Positions 1 through 8,760 of a DNA stretch of 64,000 bases are shown piece by piece. The stretch is from SXVE01 sp036388895 (GTDB lineage Bacteria; Acidobacteriota; Blastocatellia; Pyrinomonadales; Pyrinomonadaceae): contig DASVQY010000025.1 of NCBI GenBank assembly GCA_036388895.1, positions 124,001-188,000 of the forward strand. Direction: 5' to 3'. Numbering within the stretch: position 1 is the first letter of the stretch; each line of letters begins with the position of its first letter. The position numbers and the translations under genes were made by a program. Under the pieces are notes generated by a model, which searched no databases, was not told the DNA's origin, and was given only the letters and a program-made list of their open reading frames with translations.

Positions 1-252
1 TTTCACTTCCCTTCCGTTTTGCCAGAGCGTCATCTGAAATGCCGGAACGTTAATCGTAATCTTTAAATTTTCTTCGCCTGCGGCAAGCGCCGTTTTCACG
101 ATTTTGCCGCCGGTTAATTTGTCGGAACGCGCCGAGTCGCGCCGCATATCCTGAACGTATGTCTGCGCCGAAACCGTGCCGAACGAACCGCACGCGAGCA
201 ATAAAAACAGTATTATTTTTGCAGAATATTTATTGCTTTCAAATAAAATCAT
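1..252 (-). CDS. L,D-transpeptidase-like exported protein (N-terminal part, cut by window edge)
   Basis: Only the first 84 codons are present; the gene runs off the left edge. The protein opens with a signal peptide: a hydrophobic stretch IILFLLLACGSFGTVSA followed by Gln. After a linker comes ITINVPAFQMTLWQNGREVK, which resembles the first strands of the YkuD L,D-transpeptidase fold (a beta strand ending in a 'l.lwqnG..v' turn). YkuD enzymes make 3-3 peptidoglycan cross-links or attach proteins to peptidoglycan in the periplasm. The catalytic His/Cys region lies outside the window, so the family call rests on this first motif alone. The ATG at 252 is the natural start because the signal peptide begins directly after it; no clear Shine-Dalgarno is visible. 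Confidence 0.6.
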   Translation of the reverse strand, partial: MILFESNKYSAKIILFLLLACGSFGTVSAQTYVQDMRRDSARSDKLTGGKIVKTALAAGEENLKITINVPAFQMTLWQNGREVK

Positions 253-462
253 ATTAAACAAATTAGCAATTTTCACGGCTATTTGTCGCTTGTACAGACT
301 AAAAAGTTGTATCGGTTTTGCCCGCCTCCGGCGGCGAACGGCGACGATCCGGCGACCCGACTTATTTCAGCTATAATGTTTTTCTTTGACGAACAGGCGC
401 GAGAAAGTTAATCTTTTGAGAGCGTTTATAAAGATGAAACGCTTCTATCGAACCGATTCTCT

Positions 463-1218
463 ATGGAACATCTTTCCCAATTAATCGAGCAATACGGTAT
501 TTACGCCGTTTTCGTGCTGTGCACGGTCGAAGGCGATATAACGCTTTTGATTTCGGGCGCGATGGCTCACGGCGATTTTTTCGGAAAATACAGTTTCTGG
601 CGCGTTTTCCTCGCCGGAACGCTCGGCGGCATTGTCGGCGATAACGTCGCTTATTTTATCGGGCGAATGTTTCGCAAAACCATCAAAGATTACGGTTTTT
701 ACAAAATGGCTCGCCCGCGCATCGAGCGGCTGATTGAAAAATTCGGCAACTTCGCTCTTATTATCTCCAAATACATCTACGGCATACGGGCGGCGATGTG
801 TCTGTTTTACGGCATCGGCAGAATGCGGTATCTGCGCTTTTTGACGCTCGACGTGATTAGCTGCGTTATCTGGTCGTTTATGCTTTCGAGCATCGGTTAT
901 TTTTTCAGCGGCGCGATTTCCAGCATCGTCGGCGATTTTAAACAAATCGGCGTCGCGCTCTTCTTTGTCGTTCTGATCGGCATCATTATCTTTTTCGTGG
1001 TCGAAAGATACTGGCTGTCGGAAAAGATCGAAGACGTAAATCCGGAAACGCTTCATAAAATCGAGGAAAAAATTCACAAGGTCGAAGAAGTGGCGCAGGA
1101 AAAACTGCACGACATAGGCGAAAAATTCCATCTGACCAACGCGCCCAATCGAGAAGAAAAACATCCCGAAGAATCAATCGCGCCGCAAAAGGAAACGTCG
1201 CAGGCGGCGAAAAAATAA
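463..1218 (+). CDS. DedA family membrane protein
   Basis: This 251-residue protein has the DedA (SNARE-associated/VTT) layout. An N-terminal re-entrant hydrophobic region (residues about 5-35) contains the acidic motif EGDITLLISG. A second segment carries GGIVGDNVAYFIGR, and a basic amphipathic stretch (RPRIERLIEKFG) leads to ISKYIYGIRAAMCLFYGIGRM, matching the conserved 'F.R..P.vR.....aG...M' region with the usual F and P positions altered. Two more membrane segments follow. DedA proteins are inner-membrane lipid flippases/scramblases linked to undecaprenyl-phosphate or phospholipid recycling. The tail (residues about 190-251) is highly charged, Lys/Glu rich and probably helical in the cytoplasm, which is longer than usual for the family. 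Confidence 0.85.
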   Translation: MEHLSQLIEQYGIYAVFVLCTVEGDITLLISGAMAHGDFFGKYSFWRVFLAGTLGGIVGDNVAYFIGRMFRKTIKDYGFYKMARPRIERLIEKFGNFALIISKYIYGIRAAMCLFYGIGRMRYLRFLTLDVISCVIWSFMLSSIGYFFSGAISSIVGDFKQIGVALFFVVLIGIIIFFVVERYWLSEKIEDVNPETLHKIEEKIHKVEEVAQEKLHDIGEKFHLTNAPNREEKHPEESIAPQKETSQAAKK

Positions 1219-1316
1219 TTTCTCAACTATTCATTTTCCTTTGACTTACGTTAATATATTCAGTCGCTACTGACTTTATTTAATCTGAAACACCAAATTT
1301 AAGAGGAAAAAATTAA

Positions 1317-2324
1317 GTGATAATCGAATCATCCGCTCCGACCAGAGTTGATTTGGCGGGCGGAACTATTGATATTCCGCCGCTTTTTTTATTTCACGAA
1401 GGCGCGGCGACCGTAAACTTCGCCGTTAATTTAATGGCGCGCTGCCGCATCGAAACGCGTTCGGACGATGTAATTTATCTGGAATCAATAGATCGCGGCG
1501 TAAGTTTTGAGACTACGCTCGATCATTTCGGCGAATTAAAAAATGAACCCCGTCTCGAACTGCTCTCAAAACTCGTTTATTTTTTCAAACCCGAAACCGG
1601 TTTTAATATGATTACCGAATCCGAGGCTCCGGCGGGCGCGGGACTTGCCGGTTCTTCGACGCTGAATATCGCTTGCATCGGCGCGTTAAATCGACTAGTC
1701 GGAAATCGTTATTCGCCGGAAAAGTTTATTCCGATTGCCGCGAATGTCGAATGCCAGGTAATCCGCGTTCCGACCGGATTTCAGGATTATTTTTCGGCGC
1801 AGTTCGGCGGAGTTTCGGCGATTCATTTTCGCCCCGATGGAATGCAGCGCGAAGCTCTCGACGTTGACACGGAAACTTTGCAGCAGCGCGTCGTCGTAAT
1901 TTACACGGGCGAGCCGCGCAATTCGGGCACGAACAATTGGGAAATGACGAAACGCCACATTGACGGCGACCGCGAGATTTTCGATATTTTTGAAGGAATT
2001 CGCGATTCGTCTTTGAACTTGCGCGAAGCTCTGTTAAACAGCGATTGGAATGCCGTCGGCGAAATTTTATTCAAAGCGCATCCGCACCGAAAACGGCTTG
2101 CGCCGAACATCACCACGCCGAAAATGGACGAGCTGATCGAAATCGCTTACGCGCACGGCGCCGTCGGGGCGAAAGTTTGCGGCGCGGGCGGCGGCGGCTG
2201 TATCGCGTTTTTCTGCGAAGAAGGACGCAGCGCAGTCGTCGAAGCGGCGCTTGCCGGAGAAGAAGCCGTCGAAGTTTTGGATTGGCAGCTTTCGCCCGAA
2301 GGATTAACCGTCAACGAATTGTAA
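1317..2324 (+). CDS. GHMP family sugar kinase
   Basis: A 335-residue small-molecule kinase with all three GHMP motifs. The N-terminal substrate motif is APTRVDLAGGTIDIPP, the ATP-binding loop is APAGAGLAGSSTLNIA near residue 105 (Pro-x3-Gly-Leu-x-Ser-Ser type), and the C-terminal motif KVCGAGGGGCIAFF lies near residue 285. This pattern is closest to the galactokinase-like or D-glycero-D-manno-heptose-7-phosphate kinase branch. The exact sugar cannot be read from sequence, and no heptose or galactose genes flank it. Translation starts at GTG 1317, with a clear Shine-Dalgarno (AGAGG) at about 1302. It is probably cytoplasmic, transcribed alone or from its own promoter in the 98-bp gap behind the DedA gene. 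Confidence 0.85.
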   Translation: MIIESSAPTRVDLAGGTIDIPPLFLFHEGAATVNFAVNLMARCRIETRSDDVIYLESIDRGVSFETTLDHFGELKNEPRLELLSKLVYFFKPETGFNMITESEAPAGAGLAGSSTLNIACIGALNRLVGNRYSPEKFIPIAANVECQVIRVPTGFQDYFSAQFGGVSAIHFRPDGMQREALDVDTETLQQRVVVIYTGEPRNSGTNNWEMTKRHIDGDREIFDIFEGIRDSSLNLREALLNSDWNAVGEILFKAHPHRKRLAPNITTPKMDELIEIAYAHGAVGAKVCGAGGGGCIAFFCEEGRSAVVEAALAGEEAVEVLDWQLSPEGLTVNEL

Positions 2325-2491
2325 AGAAAATTATTGCGAGAACAGCAAAATGATTTATTAAATGATTGAGCGTTTCTCGACACAAAGTAAGAAGTTTTTT
2401 AATTTTAAAATAACGCGGCAAACCTGATTTTAGTTTCTAACTTCCAAAAGAGGCTTTTCTCTCCCAAATTCTTTTTTAGGAGAAAACATAA

Positions 2492-3241
2492 ATGAGAAAA
2501 ACAATTCTTTTAACGTTATTTGTAATTATAACATTCAGCTTCACGGCTTTCGGTCAAAATGCCGAATATGCATCTTCGCGATTAAACAATTATTCAAACC
2601 AGTTGAAACGGCGCACGGTTGATTTGGCTGATCGGACTACCCGGCGATTGAACGGGTATTCGGTCACGCGCGCCGACATCGAAGAAGCCTTTCTCGCTTC
2701 GCAGATGGACGCGAGCGCCGGTCTTTTCGCCCAAATGATCAGCGACAACCGCCGCGCTTCGGAACTTCGCGACGCCGCGTTTTTCCTGAACGATCTAGCG
2801 CGCCGCGCGCCGAATTACGGCTCAAACAGTTATCTCTGGCGCGACGTACAAAATTCGCTCAACGACATTAGTCGAGAGCTCGGCAATTCGCCCGGCAACG
2901 GCGGAAATAACGGCGGAAATAACGGCAACAATCAACAAATAATCGGACGCGTTTACTGGCGCGGAACAGTTGACGACCGCGTTCAGCTCGTTATCAGAGA
3001 TCAAAATTTGCGCGTTCAGACCATTTCCGGCAGAAGCTATCCAGACGGAAATTACAATTTTACGGCGGCTTTGCCTTCGAGAAGAGTTTCGGTTGACGTG
3101 AACAAACAAAAAGGTCGCGGAAACGTGCGCGTCATACAACAACCGTCGCGCGATAATGATTTTACGACGGTAGTCGAAATAACTGACGAAGGAAACGGCG
3201 CGAAGGAATACGAATTGGAAATCTTCTGGCGCAGAGATTAA
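2492..3241 (+). CDS. Exported protein of unknown function with Asn/Gly linker
   Basis: I do not recognise a family. The 249-residue protein starts with a signal peptide (hydrophobic core ILLTLFVIITFSFTAFG, then Gln). It continues with an alpha-helical, Arg-rich region (residues about 25-125) and a short Gly/Asn repeat linker (GNGGNNGGNNGNN, about 132-147). The C-terminal half is beta-rich (residues about 148-249) and begins IIGRVYWRGTVDDRVQLVIR. This suggests an exported two-domain protein whose C-terminal domain is a small beta sandwich. The start has a strong AGGAG box at about 2478. A strong terminator follows the gene. Only the signal peptide and the domain boundary are firm. Confidence 0.75.
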   Translation: MRKTILLTLFVIITFSFTAFGQNAEYASSRLNNYSNQLKRRTVDLADRTTRRLNGYSVTRADIEEAFLASQMDASAGLFAQMISDNRRASELRDAAFFLNDLARRAPNYGSNSYLWRDVQNSLNDISRELGNSPGNGGNNGGNNGNNQQIIGRVYWRGTVDDRVQLVIRDQNLRVQTISGRSYPDGNYNFTAALPSRRVSVDVNKQKGRGNVRVIQQPSRDNDFTTVVEITDEGNGAKEYELEIFWRRD

Positions 3242-3270
3242 TCAGCAGCGTTTTGCCGACTTTGAAAAAT

Positions 3271-3350
3271 AAAAAGCCGGAAATTTACACAGTCCGATTC
3301 AGCTAAATGTATAAATCAGTTGATTGTTCTATAAAAATTTCCGGCTTTTT
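3271..3350. terminator. Bidirectional terminator between the exported protein and purQ
   Basis: A perfect 16-bp inverted repeat (AAAAAGCCGGAAATTT at 3271-3286 and its complement at 3335-3350) lies between two convergent genes. Each arm ends in an A/T run, so it can work on both strands. The 48-base loop is unusually long for an intrinsic terminator. Confidence 0.7.
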
Positions 3351-3352
3351 AT

Positions 3353-4051
3353 TTACTCATTTTTTGCGATCGAATTTGTCAACGAACGGAAAATATCGCG
3401 ACCGTCGTTGGAACCGAGAAGCTCTTCGCAGGCTCTTTCCGGGTGCGGCATCATTCCGACGACGTTTCTGTCCAGATTACAGATTCCCGCAATATTGGCG
3501 CGCGAGCCGTTCGGGTTTGCTTCACCGGTAACTTCGCCGCTTTCGTCACAGTAACGAAAAACGATTTGATTGTTTTCTTCCAACGAATCGTATGTTGCGT
3601 CGTCGCAAACGTAATTTCCTTCGGCGTGAGCAATCGGTATCGAAAGCACTTTTTCTTCCTTAATCTCACGCGTAAAGGGCGTGTTGACGTTTTCAACCTT
3701 GATGTTGACGTGCTTGCAGATGAAATGAAGATTTTCGTTGCGAATCAGCGCGCCGGGAAGAAGTCCGGCTTCGCAAAGAATCTGAAAACCGTTGCAGATG
3801 CCGAAAACGTATTTTCCCTGCGCGGCAAACTCTTTGACTGACTGCATCACGGGTGAAAACTGCGCCAGCGCTCCGGCGCGAAGATAATCGCCGTAGGAAA
3901 ATCCGCCTGGAATGATAACGGCGTCGTAACCGCTCAAATCGGTTTGCTTGTGCCAGACGAAATCAACCGGCTGACCGACGTGCTTTGAAATAACGTGATA
4001 AGCGTCGTGATCGCAATTTGAACCGGGAAAAACAATAACTCCGAATTTCAT
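3353..4051 (-). CDS. purQ: Phosphoribosylformylglycinamidine synthase subunit PurQ
   Basis: PurQ is the glutaminase subunit of the three-part FGAM synthase (PurS-PurQ-PurL) and supplies ammonia for step four of purine synthesis. The class I amidotransferase pattern is complete. It has the start MKFGVIVFPGSNCDHDA, the nucleophile elbow FGICNGFQIL with the catalytic Cys, and the C-terminal MMPHPERA containing the catalytic His and Glu. The frame is open for 18 more codons upstream, but those codons run through a tandem repeat and the family start is the Met at 4051, so I chose that. purS lies 60 bp upstream on the same strand; purL is not in the window. Confidence 0.95.
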   Translation of the reverse strand: MKFGVIVFPGSNCDHDAYHVISKHVGQPVDFVWHKQTDLSGYDAVIIPGGFSYGDYLRAGALAQFSPVMQSVKEFAAQGKYVFGICNGFQILCEAGLLPGALIRNENLHFICKHVNIKVENVNTPFTREIKEEKVLSIPIAHAEGNYVCDDATYDSLEENNQIVFRYCDESGEVTGEANPNGSRANIAGICNLDRNVVGMMPHPERACEELLGSNDGRDIFRSLTNSIAKNE

Positions 4052-4053
4052 AT

Positions 4054-4112
4054 AAGTGGTAAACGGTAAGTGGTAAATGGTAAGTGAAGGAAAAGTGTTC
4101 TCCATTTACCAC
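4054..4112. repeat. 14-bp tandem repeat with inverted copy in the purS-purQ spacer
   Basis: On the plus strand the unit AAGTGGTAAACGGT is followed directly by AAGTGGTAAATGGT and then a third partial copy (4054-4086). An inverted copy of 11 bases (CCATTTACCAC, 4102-4112) can pair with 4070-4080, giving a hairpin with a 21-base loop. The inverted copy touches the purS stop codon. The repeat fills the whole purS-purQ spacer. Confidence 0.8.
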
Positions 4113-4357
4113 TATTTAATTATTTCAACTCTGTAATCTTCGATGACCGGATTCGCCAAAACGTTTTTAGCGATTTTTTCAGCCGTTTCTTTCGCGGCGA
4201 TTTCGGAAAGTTCCGAATCGAGCGCGATTTCAAAATATTTTCCCTGCCGAATGTCCTGAATCTGATCGAATCCGAGCAGTTCGACGGAATGGTGAATAGC
4301 TTTTCCCTGCGGATCGAGAACGCTCGGTTTCAGCGTGACGTAAACTTTTGCCTTCAT
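4112..4357 (-). CDS. purS: Phosphoribosylformylglycinamidine synthase subunit PurS
   Basis: An 81-residue protein of the usual PurS length. It begins MKAKVYVTLKPSVLDPQGKA, the family signature, and ends with the strand YRVEIIK. PurS dimers bridge PurQ and PurL and help channel ammonia in the FGAM synthase complex. It is the first gene of a purS-purQ unit on the minus strand and is divergent from the DUF4870 gene, with a 146-bp intergenic region that must hold both promoters. Confidence 0.95.
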   Translation of the reverse strand: MKAKVYVTLKPSVLDPQGKAIHHSVELLGFDQIQDIRQGKYFEIALDSELSEIAAKETAEKIAKNVLANPVIEDYRVEIIK

Positions 4358-4503
4358 AATATTTTATTTGTTTCACTAAAATAAATTACAGATTTTTACG
4401 CAATTTCTTGAGTTACGCAACGTCTTGTGTTAGATTTCACGCTAATTTCATTTAGCTTTCCGCAATATTTCAAATTTACAATTCTTAGGAGAATCGAAAA
4501 AAT

Positions 4504-4896
4504 ATGCAAAATATGAACGGTAAAACCGCTCTCGGACTAGACAGTAATGTCGGCGCGCTGATCTGTTATTTAGGAAATCTCGTTTGCGCCTTAGGTTTAA
4601 TTTACAGCATCATCGTGCTTGTTACCGACAAAACGAACAAACTGCCGCGCTTTCACGCAATGCAATCTATTCTTTTATCAGTTACCGGTATTATCGTTGC
4701 AATAATCGTTAATATTGTTGTCGGCGTCGCAATTGCGGCTGACTCCGGCATTCTGGCAACTTTAGGCTCACTGATTTATTTTGTTTTTGCACTCGCAATG
4801 CTGGCTGCGGTTATTATTTCCGCTATTAAAGCCTATCAAGGACAAATCTTTAAATTACCTATCATTGGCGATCTGGCTGATAACTGGTCGAATTAA
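4504..4896 (+). CDS. DUF4870-type small membrane protein
   Basis: A 130-residue protein with a short polar N-terminus and four hydrophobic segments (about residues 18-40, 55-78, 82-100 and 100-115). The pattern is that of the DUF4870/Tic20-like family: 'ALICYLGNLVCALGLIYSIIV' split by a Lys-rich turn, then RFHAMQSILLS, with the conserved 'F.h..Qs' motif after the first helix. No function is established for the family. A good AGGAG box sits at about 4488. A strong terminator follows at once. Confidence 0.75.
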   Translation: MQNMNGKTALGLDSNVGALICYLGNLVCALGLIYSIIVLVTDKTNKLPRFHAMQSILLSVTGIIVAIIVNIVVGVAIAADSGILATLGSLIYFVFALAMLAAVIISAIKAYQGQIFKLPIIGDLADNWSN

Positions 4897-4911
4897 TTTA
4901 CAGCTACAACA

Positions 4912-4954
4912 AAAATAAAAAGAGCAAGTTTAACCGGCTTGCTCTTTTTATTTT
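4912..4954. terminator. Bidirectional terminator between the DUF4870 gene and purB
   Basis: A 17-bp perfect inverted repeat (4912-4928 and 4938-4954; core AGAGCAAG/CTTGCTCT) with a 9-base loop and A/T runs on both sides separates convergent genes. Its right arm overlaps the purB stop codon at 4948-4950. Confidence 0.85.
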
Positions 4955-6246
4955 TCACCGAAAACTCTGGTAAAAACTTTATCTACGTTTCGCAAATAAT
5001 GTTTTATATCGAAAACTTTTTCGATTTCCTCAGCTGACAACTTCGCGCGAATTTCCTGATCGTTCAAAACCAAATCTCGATACTCGCCGCCTTCGTCCCA
5101 GACTTTCATCGCGTTTCTCTGCGTTAGAATGTAAGCGTCCTCTCGCGAAACGCCTTTTTGCGTTAGGGCGAGAAGAAGTTGCCCGCTGAAAACGAGTCCG
5201 CGCGTCAAATTCAGATTTTTCAGCATATTTTCCGGGTAAACGATTAAATTATCTAAAAGCGAAGCCGTTTTCGCCAAAATATAATCGAGCGTTGCGGAAG
5301 AATCCGGCAGAACGATTCGTTCGGCGGACGAATGGGAAATATCGCGTTCGTGCCACAGCGCGATGTTTTCCAGTCCGACTATCGAATTCGCCCGAACGGT
5401 TCGCGCCATTCCGCAGATTCTTTCCGACAAAATAGGATTTCGCTTGTGCGGCATCGCGCTCGAGCCTTTCTGTCCGGTTTTGAATTTTTCCTGCGCTTCG
5501 CGGACTTCCGTTCGCTGCCAGTGCCGAACTTGCAGCGCGATTTTTTCCAGACTCGAAGCGATAATCGCCAGCGTGCAGAGATATTCGGCGTATCTGTCTC
5601 TTTGAATCACCTGCGTTGAAACGTCGGCGGCTTTGATTCCTAATTTCGCGCAAACCCTTTCTTCAACATCCGGCGCGAGATGAGCGAACGCGCCGACGGC
5701 GCCGCTGATTTTGCCGACCGAAACCGTTTCTTTCGCTTTCTGCAAACGCTCTTTATTTCTCTTAAATTCCGAATACCAAAGCGCCCAGGTCAACCCGAAG
5801 CTCGTCGGTTCGGCGTGAATTCCGTGCGTTCTGCCGATTTGCGGCGTGTCTACAAACTCGTAAGCGCGGCGTTTGAGAACTTCCAGAAGCGCGTCAATTT
5901 TTTGCAAAAGAATGTCGCACGATTCCTTTAACAAAAGCGCGTTCGCCGTGTCCACAACGTCCGAAGAAGTCAAGCCGTAATGCACGAAACGCGCCGCTTC
6001 GCCGATGTTTTCAGCCAGATTCGTAGTAAAAGCGATAACGTCGTGATCGGTGGTTTTCTCGATTTCATTGATTCTTTCGACCGTGAAAGCCGCTTTCGTC
6101 TTGATTTCTTCGAGCGCTTCCGGCGGAACGATTCCGTCCTCGGCGTGAACCTCGCAAACCGCAATTTCCACGTCGAGCCATTTCTGAAATTTGTTCTGCT
6201 GCGACCAAATCGCGCCCATTTCGGGCAATGTATAGCGTTCAATCAT
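4948..6246 (-). CDS. purB: Adenylosuccinate lyase
   Basis: PurB cleaves SAICAR to AICAR and adenylosuccinate to AMP. The 432-residue length and N-terminus (MIERYTLPEMGAIWSQQNKF) are typical of the short bacterial type. Motifs seen are the catalytic-His region GRTHGIHAEPTSFG near residue 140, the signature loop GQKGSSAMPHKRNPILSE near residue 260 containing the catalytic Ser, and the substrate-binding TSSDVVDTA near residue 93. It stands alone on the minus strand, 597 bp from purS, with the DUF4870 gene in between on the other strand. Confidence 0.97.
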   Translation of the reverse strand: MIERYTLPEMGAIWSQQNKFQKWLDVEIAVCEVHAEDGIVPPEALEEIKTKAAFTVERINEIEKTTDHDVIAFTTNLAENIGEAARFVHYGLTSSDVVDTANALLLKESCDILLQKIDALLEVLKRRAYEFVDTPQIGRTHGIHAEPTSFGLTWALWYSEFKRNKERLQKAKETVSVGKISGAVGAFAHLAPDVEERVCAKLGIKAADVSTQVIQRDRYAEYLCTLAIIASSLEKIALQVRHWQRTEVREAQEKFKTGQKGSSAMPHKRNPILSERICGMARTVRANSIVGLENIALWHERDISHSSAERIVLPDSSATLDYILAKTASLLDNLIVYPENMLKNLNLTRGLVFSGQLLLALTQKGVSREDAYILTQRNAMKVWDEGGEYRDLVLNDQEIRAKLSAEEIEKVFDIKHYLRNVDKVFTRVFGEK

Positions 6247-6330
6247 AGAAAGTTAAATTAATAAATTAAAATAGGTTGTAACAGCAAAAAGTTGCTGATT
6301 AAAATTGTCATTTCGCTTCGACTATTTTTC

Positions 6331-7452
6331 TTACGATCCGATAACACCTTTACTGCCGGACGAACTTTCTTCGTCGCGCTGCGGCGCATCTTCCGGCAAA
6401 TTGTCGGTTTGCTCGCCCAAAATGTCCTGAATATAAATCGTCTGCACCAGAACCATCACAACCGCGAGAATCGGAGTCGCGAGAATCAAACCGACCGCGC
6501 CGAATAAAACGGCAAGGGCGAGCTGCGAAACAACGGTCAAAACCGGCGGAAGCTCGACCGTTTCGCGTTCGATGATCGGCGTGACGATATTCGATTCGAT
6601 TAATTGAACTACGACGAACAAAGCGAGAACGTACAAAGCGCTCGTCGGACTGTTAATAAAAGCTAAAAGTATCGCCGGAACAGCCGATAAAATCGGACCG
6701 AAGTTCGGAATAAACGAAAGCAGTCCGGCGATTAAACCGAGCGTTAAGGCGAGCGGAACACCGATAATAGAAAGCCCGATCCACGTCAAAACGCCTATAA
6801 AAAGCATCGAACCGCCTTTGCCGATCAGCCACCAGCTCAAGGTTTCGCCGATTTGATATAAAATCTCCCGCACGCGTTTGCGGTTTTCCACGGGAAAGAG
6901 TTTGGTGAAGCCTCTGATATACGTTTTCGGCTCGCTCGCCAAGTAGATCGCCAGCAAAATCATCAAAGCGATGTTGGTCAAAGCTCCGACAGTCGTCGAA
7001 AAATAACCGCCCACACGCGATAGCAAATTCGAATTATTGATTTTTTGAATTATCTCGCCGGTGTTCGGCACTTGTTCGAGAATCAATCTTCCCCAATTGT
7101 AACTTTGTAAATAATTCCTAACGTCTTCCGCCGCTTCCGGCAATTCAGCGCGGAGATTTTTGACCTGGTCGGCGACGCTTGGCGCGAGAAGCCAGATGCT
7201 GATACTTAAAATCACGAGAAGCAGAGCGGAAACCAGCAAAACCGAGTAACCCTCAGAAAGACGCAGATAGCGGCGCGAAATGTTTGCCAGACCGTGAAGA
7301 AAAATCGCCAGCAAAATCGCGCCGAAAAGCAGCAAGAGCACGTCAACGGCGAAGTAAACCAGCAAAAGACCCAAAAGAACTAATAACACGATGCTCGTCG
7401 TGATTAAAACGCGCCTGGCAAAACTTCTTTCGGCTTCTGTTTCTAAAATCAT
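6331..7452 (-). CDS. AI-2E family transporter (PerM-type permease)
   Basis: A 373-residue membrane protein with the AI-2E/UPF0118 plan: an N-terminal pair of helices (residues about 15-60 and 70-95), a soluble middle region with QVPNTGEI, then a block of five or so helices. The conserved loop IPNFGPILSAVPAILLAF lies near residue 250, and the closing element is LPPVLTVVSQLALAVLFGAVGLILATP. Family members export diverse small solutes or act as Na+/H+ antiporters; autoinducer-2 export is proven only for TqsA. The substrate here is unknown. It lies 64 bp downstream of asd and could be co-transcribed with the lysine cluster. Confidence 0.9.
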   Translation of the reverse strand: MILETEAERSFARRVLITTSIVLLVLLGLLLVYFAVDVLLLLFGAILLAIFLHGLANISRRYLRLSEGYSVLLVSALLLVILSISIWLLAPSVADQVKNLRAELPEAAEDVRNYLQSYNWGRLILEQVPNTGEIIQKINNSNLLSRVGGYFSTTVGALTNIALMILLAIYLASEPKTYIRGFTKLFPVENRKRVREILYQIGETLSWWLIGKGGSMLFIGVLTWIGLSIIGVPLALTLGLIAGLLSFIPNFGPILSAVPAILLAFINSPTSALYVLALFVVVQLIESNIVTPIIERETVELPPVLTVVSQLALAVLFGAVGLILATPILAVVMVLVQTIYIQDILGEQTDNLPEDAPQRDEESSSGSKGVIGS

Positions 7453-7516
7453 ATTTCAATCGGTAGTGAGATGAGCGGCGTTAAAAAAGTGATTTTCTTA
7501 TGAAATTCGCAATCAA

Positions 7517-8557
7517 TTAAATAATTCCTTTATCAATCAAAAGCTCGGCGTTCAGAATTGCCGAACCCGCCGCGCCGCGCACGGTGTTGTGGCTGAGAGC
7601 GACGAAGCGATAATCGAAAACATTGTCGGGAAAAAGCCGCCCGATGGTAATTGTCATTCCGTTGCCCGTATCGCGGTCGAGTCGCGGCTGCGGGCGCGAA
7701 GGCTCGTCGCAGAAATCCATAAATTTCGGCGGCGATGAATGAAGACCGAGCGTCGGGAAACTTTGTATTGCTTCTATAACTTCTTCAAATGTCGCCGTTT
7801 GCACCAAGTTGACGCGAACCGAAGCGGTGTGACCGTCAATAACGTGAACGCGAAAACACTGCGCTGAAACCGTGAAATCTGCTTTTTCGATCATTCCGTC
7901 GGTCAAAACGCCGAGAATCTTCTGCGCTTCTGTTTCGACCTTCGGCTCTTCGCCGGCGATGTACGGCACGACGTTATCGGTAATATCGAGCGAAGGAACT
8001 CCCGGATAACCCGCGCCGGAAATCGCCTGCAGAGTTGTGACAATTACCGATTCGACACCGAAGCGGCGATGCAAAGCGGCGAGCGGCGGCGCGAAGCTGA
8101 CGACGGCGCAATTCGGATTCGTAACGATAAAGCCTTTGTCGAATCCGCGTTTTCGCTGCTGAACTTCGATCAATCCTAAATGATCGGCGTTTATTTCCGG
8201 TATTAAAAGCGGAACGTCCTCGTCCATCCGGTAACTCGAAGAATTGCTGATGACGGCGTAACCGGCGCGCGCGAACGCTTCTTCGGTTTCGCGCGCGACC
8301 GGCGACGGAAGACTCGAAAAAACGATTTCGCAATCGAGCGGCGGAGCAATCGGTTCTACGATGATGCGCTTGACCTTTTCCGGCATCGAGCCGGGAAGTT
8401 TCCAAGCGCAGGCTTCGGAATACGGTTTTCCCGACGAACGGTCTGACGCGGCGAGCGCCGTTATTTCAAATTGCGGATGATTTTCCAGTAATTGAATGAA
8501 TCTCTGCCCGACCGTTCCGGTCGCGCCTAAAATTCCGATGCGATATTTTTTGCTCAT
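7517..8557 (-). CDS. asd: Aspartate-semialdehyde dehydrogenase
   Basis: Reduces aspartyl phosphate to aspartate semialdehyde with NADPH, the step after LysC. Visible features are the NADP-binding start IGILGATGTVGQRFIQLL, the catalytic-cysteine motif FIVTNPNCAVVSFAPPL near residue 150, and the His-bearing CFRVHVIDGHTASVRVN near residue 245. The spacing and the VTNPNC form match the archaeal/fungal-like subgroup, which is also found in several bacterial phyla, rather than the E. coli type. It is the last gene of the minus-strand lysine cluster, 203 bp behind the aminotransferase gene. I see no gene in that gap. Confidence 0.95.
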   Translation of the reverse strand: MSKKYRIGILGATGTVGQRFIQLLENHPQFEITALAASDRSSGKPYSEACAWKLPGSMPEKVKRIIVEPIAPPLDCEIVFSSLPSPVARETEEAFARAGYAVISNSSSYRMDEDVPLLIPEINADHLGLIEVQQRKRGFDKGFIVTNPNCAVVSFAPPLAALHRRFGVESVIVTTLQAISGAGYPGVPSLDITDNVVPYIAGEEPKVETEAQKILGVLTDGMIEKADFTVSAQCFRVHVIDGHTASVRVNLVQTATFEEVIEAIQSFPTLGLHSSPPKFMDFCDEPSRPQPRLDRDTGNGMTITIGRLFPDNVFDYRFVALSHNTVRGAAGSAILNAELLIDKGII

Positions 8558-8760
8558 TGATAAAGTTATAAAGATAAAATAATCTTCAATTTAACCTTGA
8601 AAACAATCCGACTGTCAAAATAGCAAAAGCGAAGAACTTTCTCGTGAGTTCTCCGCTCAAACCGGTAAAATCGAAATGTAATCGAATAAACAGGACGGAA
8701 TAGAAAAGATAAACAAAAATATCGTGATCGCCTTTTGCGTCTTGTATCAGTTTCCGCTTT

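Noticed and set aside
4052..4105. Longer purQ start at 4105 (18 extra residues)
   Set aside because: The extension is translated from the tandem repeat and has no family counterpart; PurQ proteins begin at the MKFGVIVFPGS-type Met.
8558..8760. Gene in the 203-bp gap between the aminotransferase and asd genes
   Set aside because: A minus-strand frame stays open through much of the gap, but it has no ATG/GTG start with a ribosome binding site and is only an out-of-frame continuation of the aminotransferase end.
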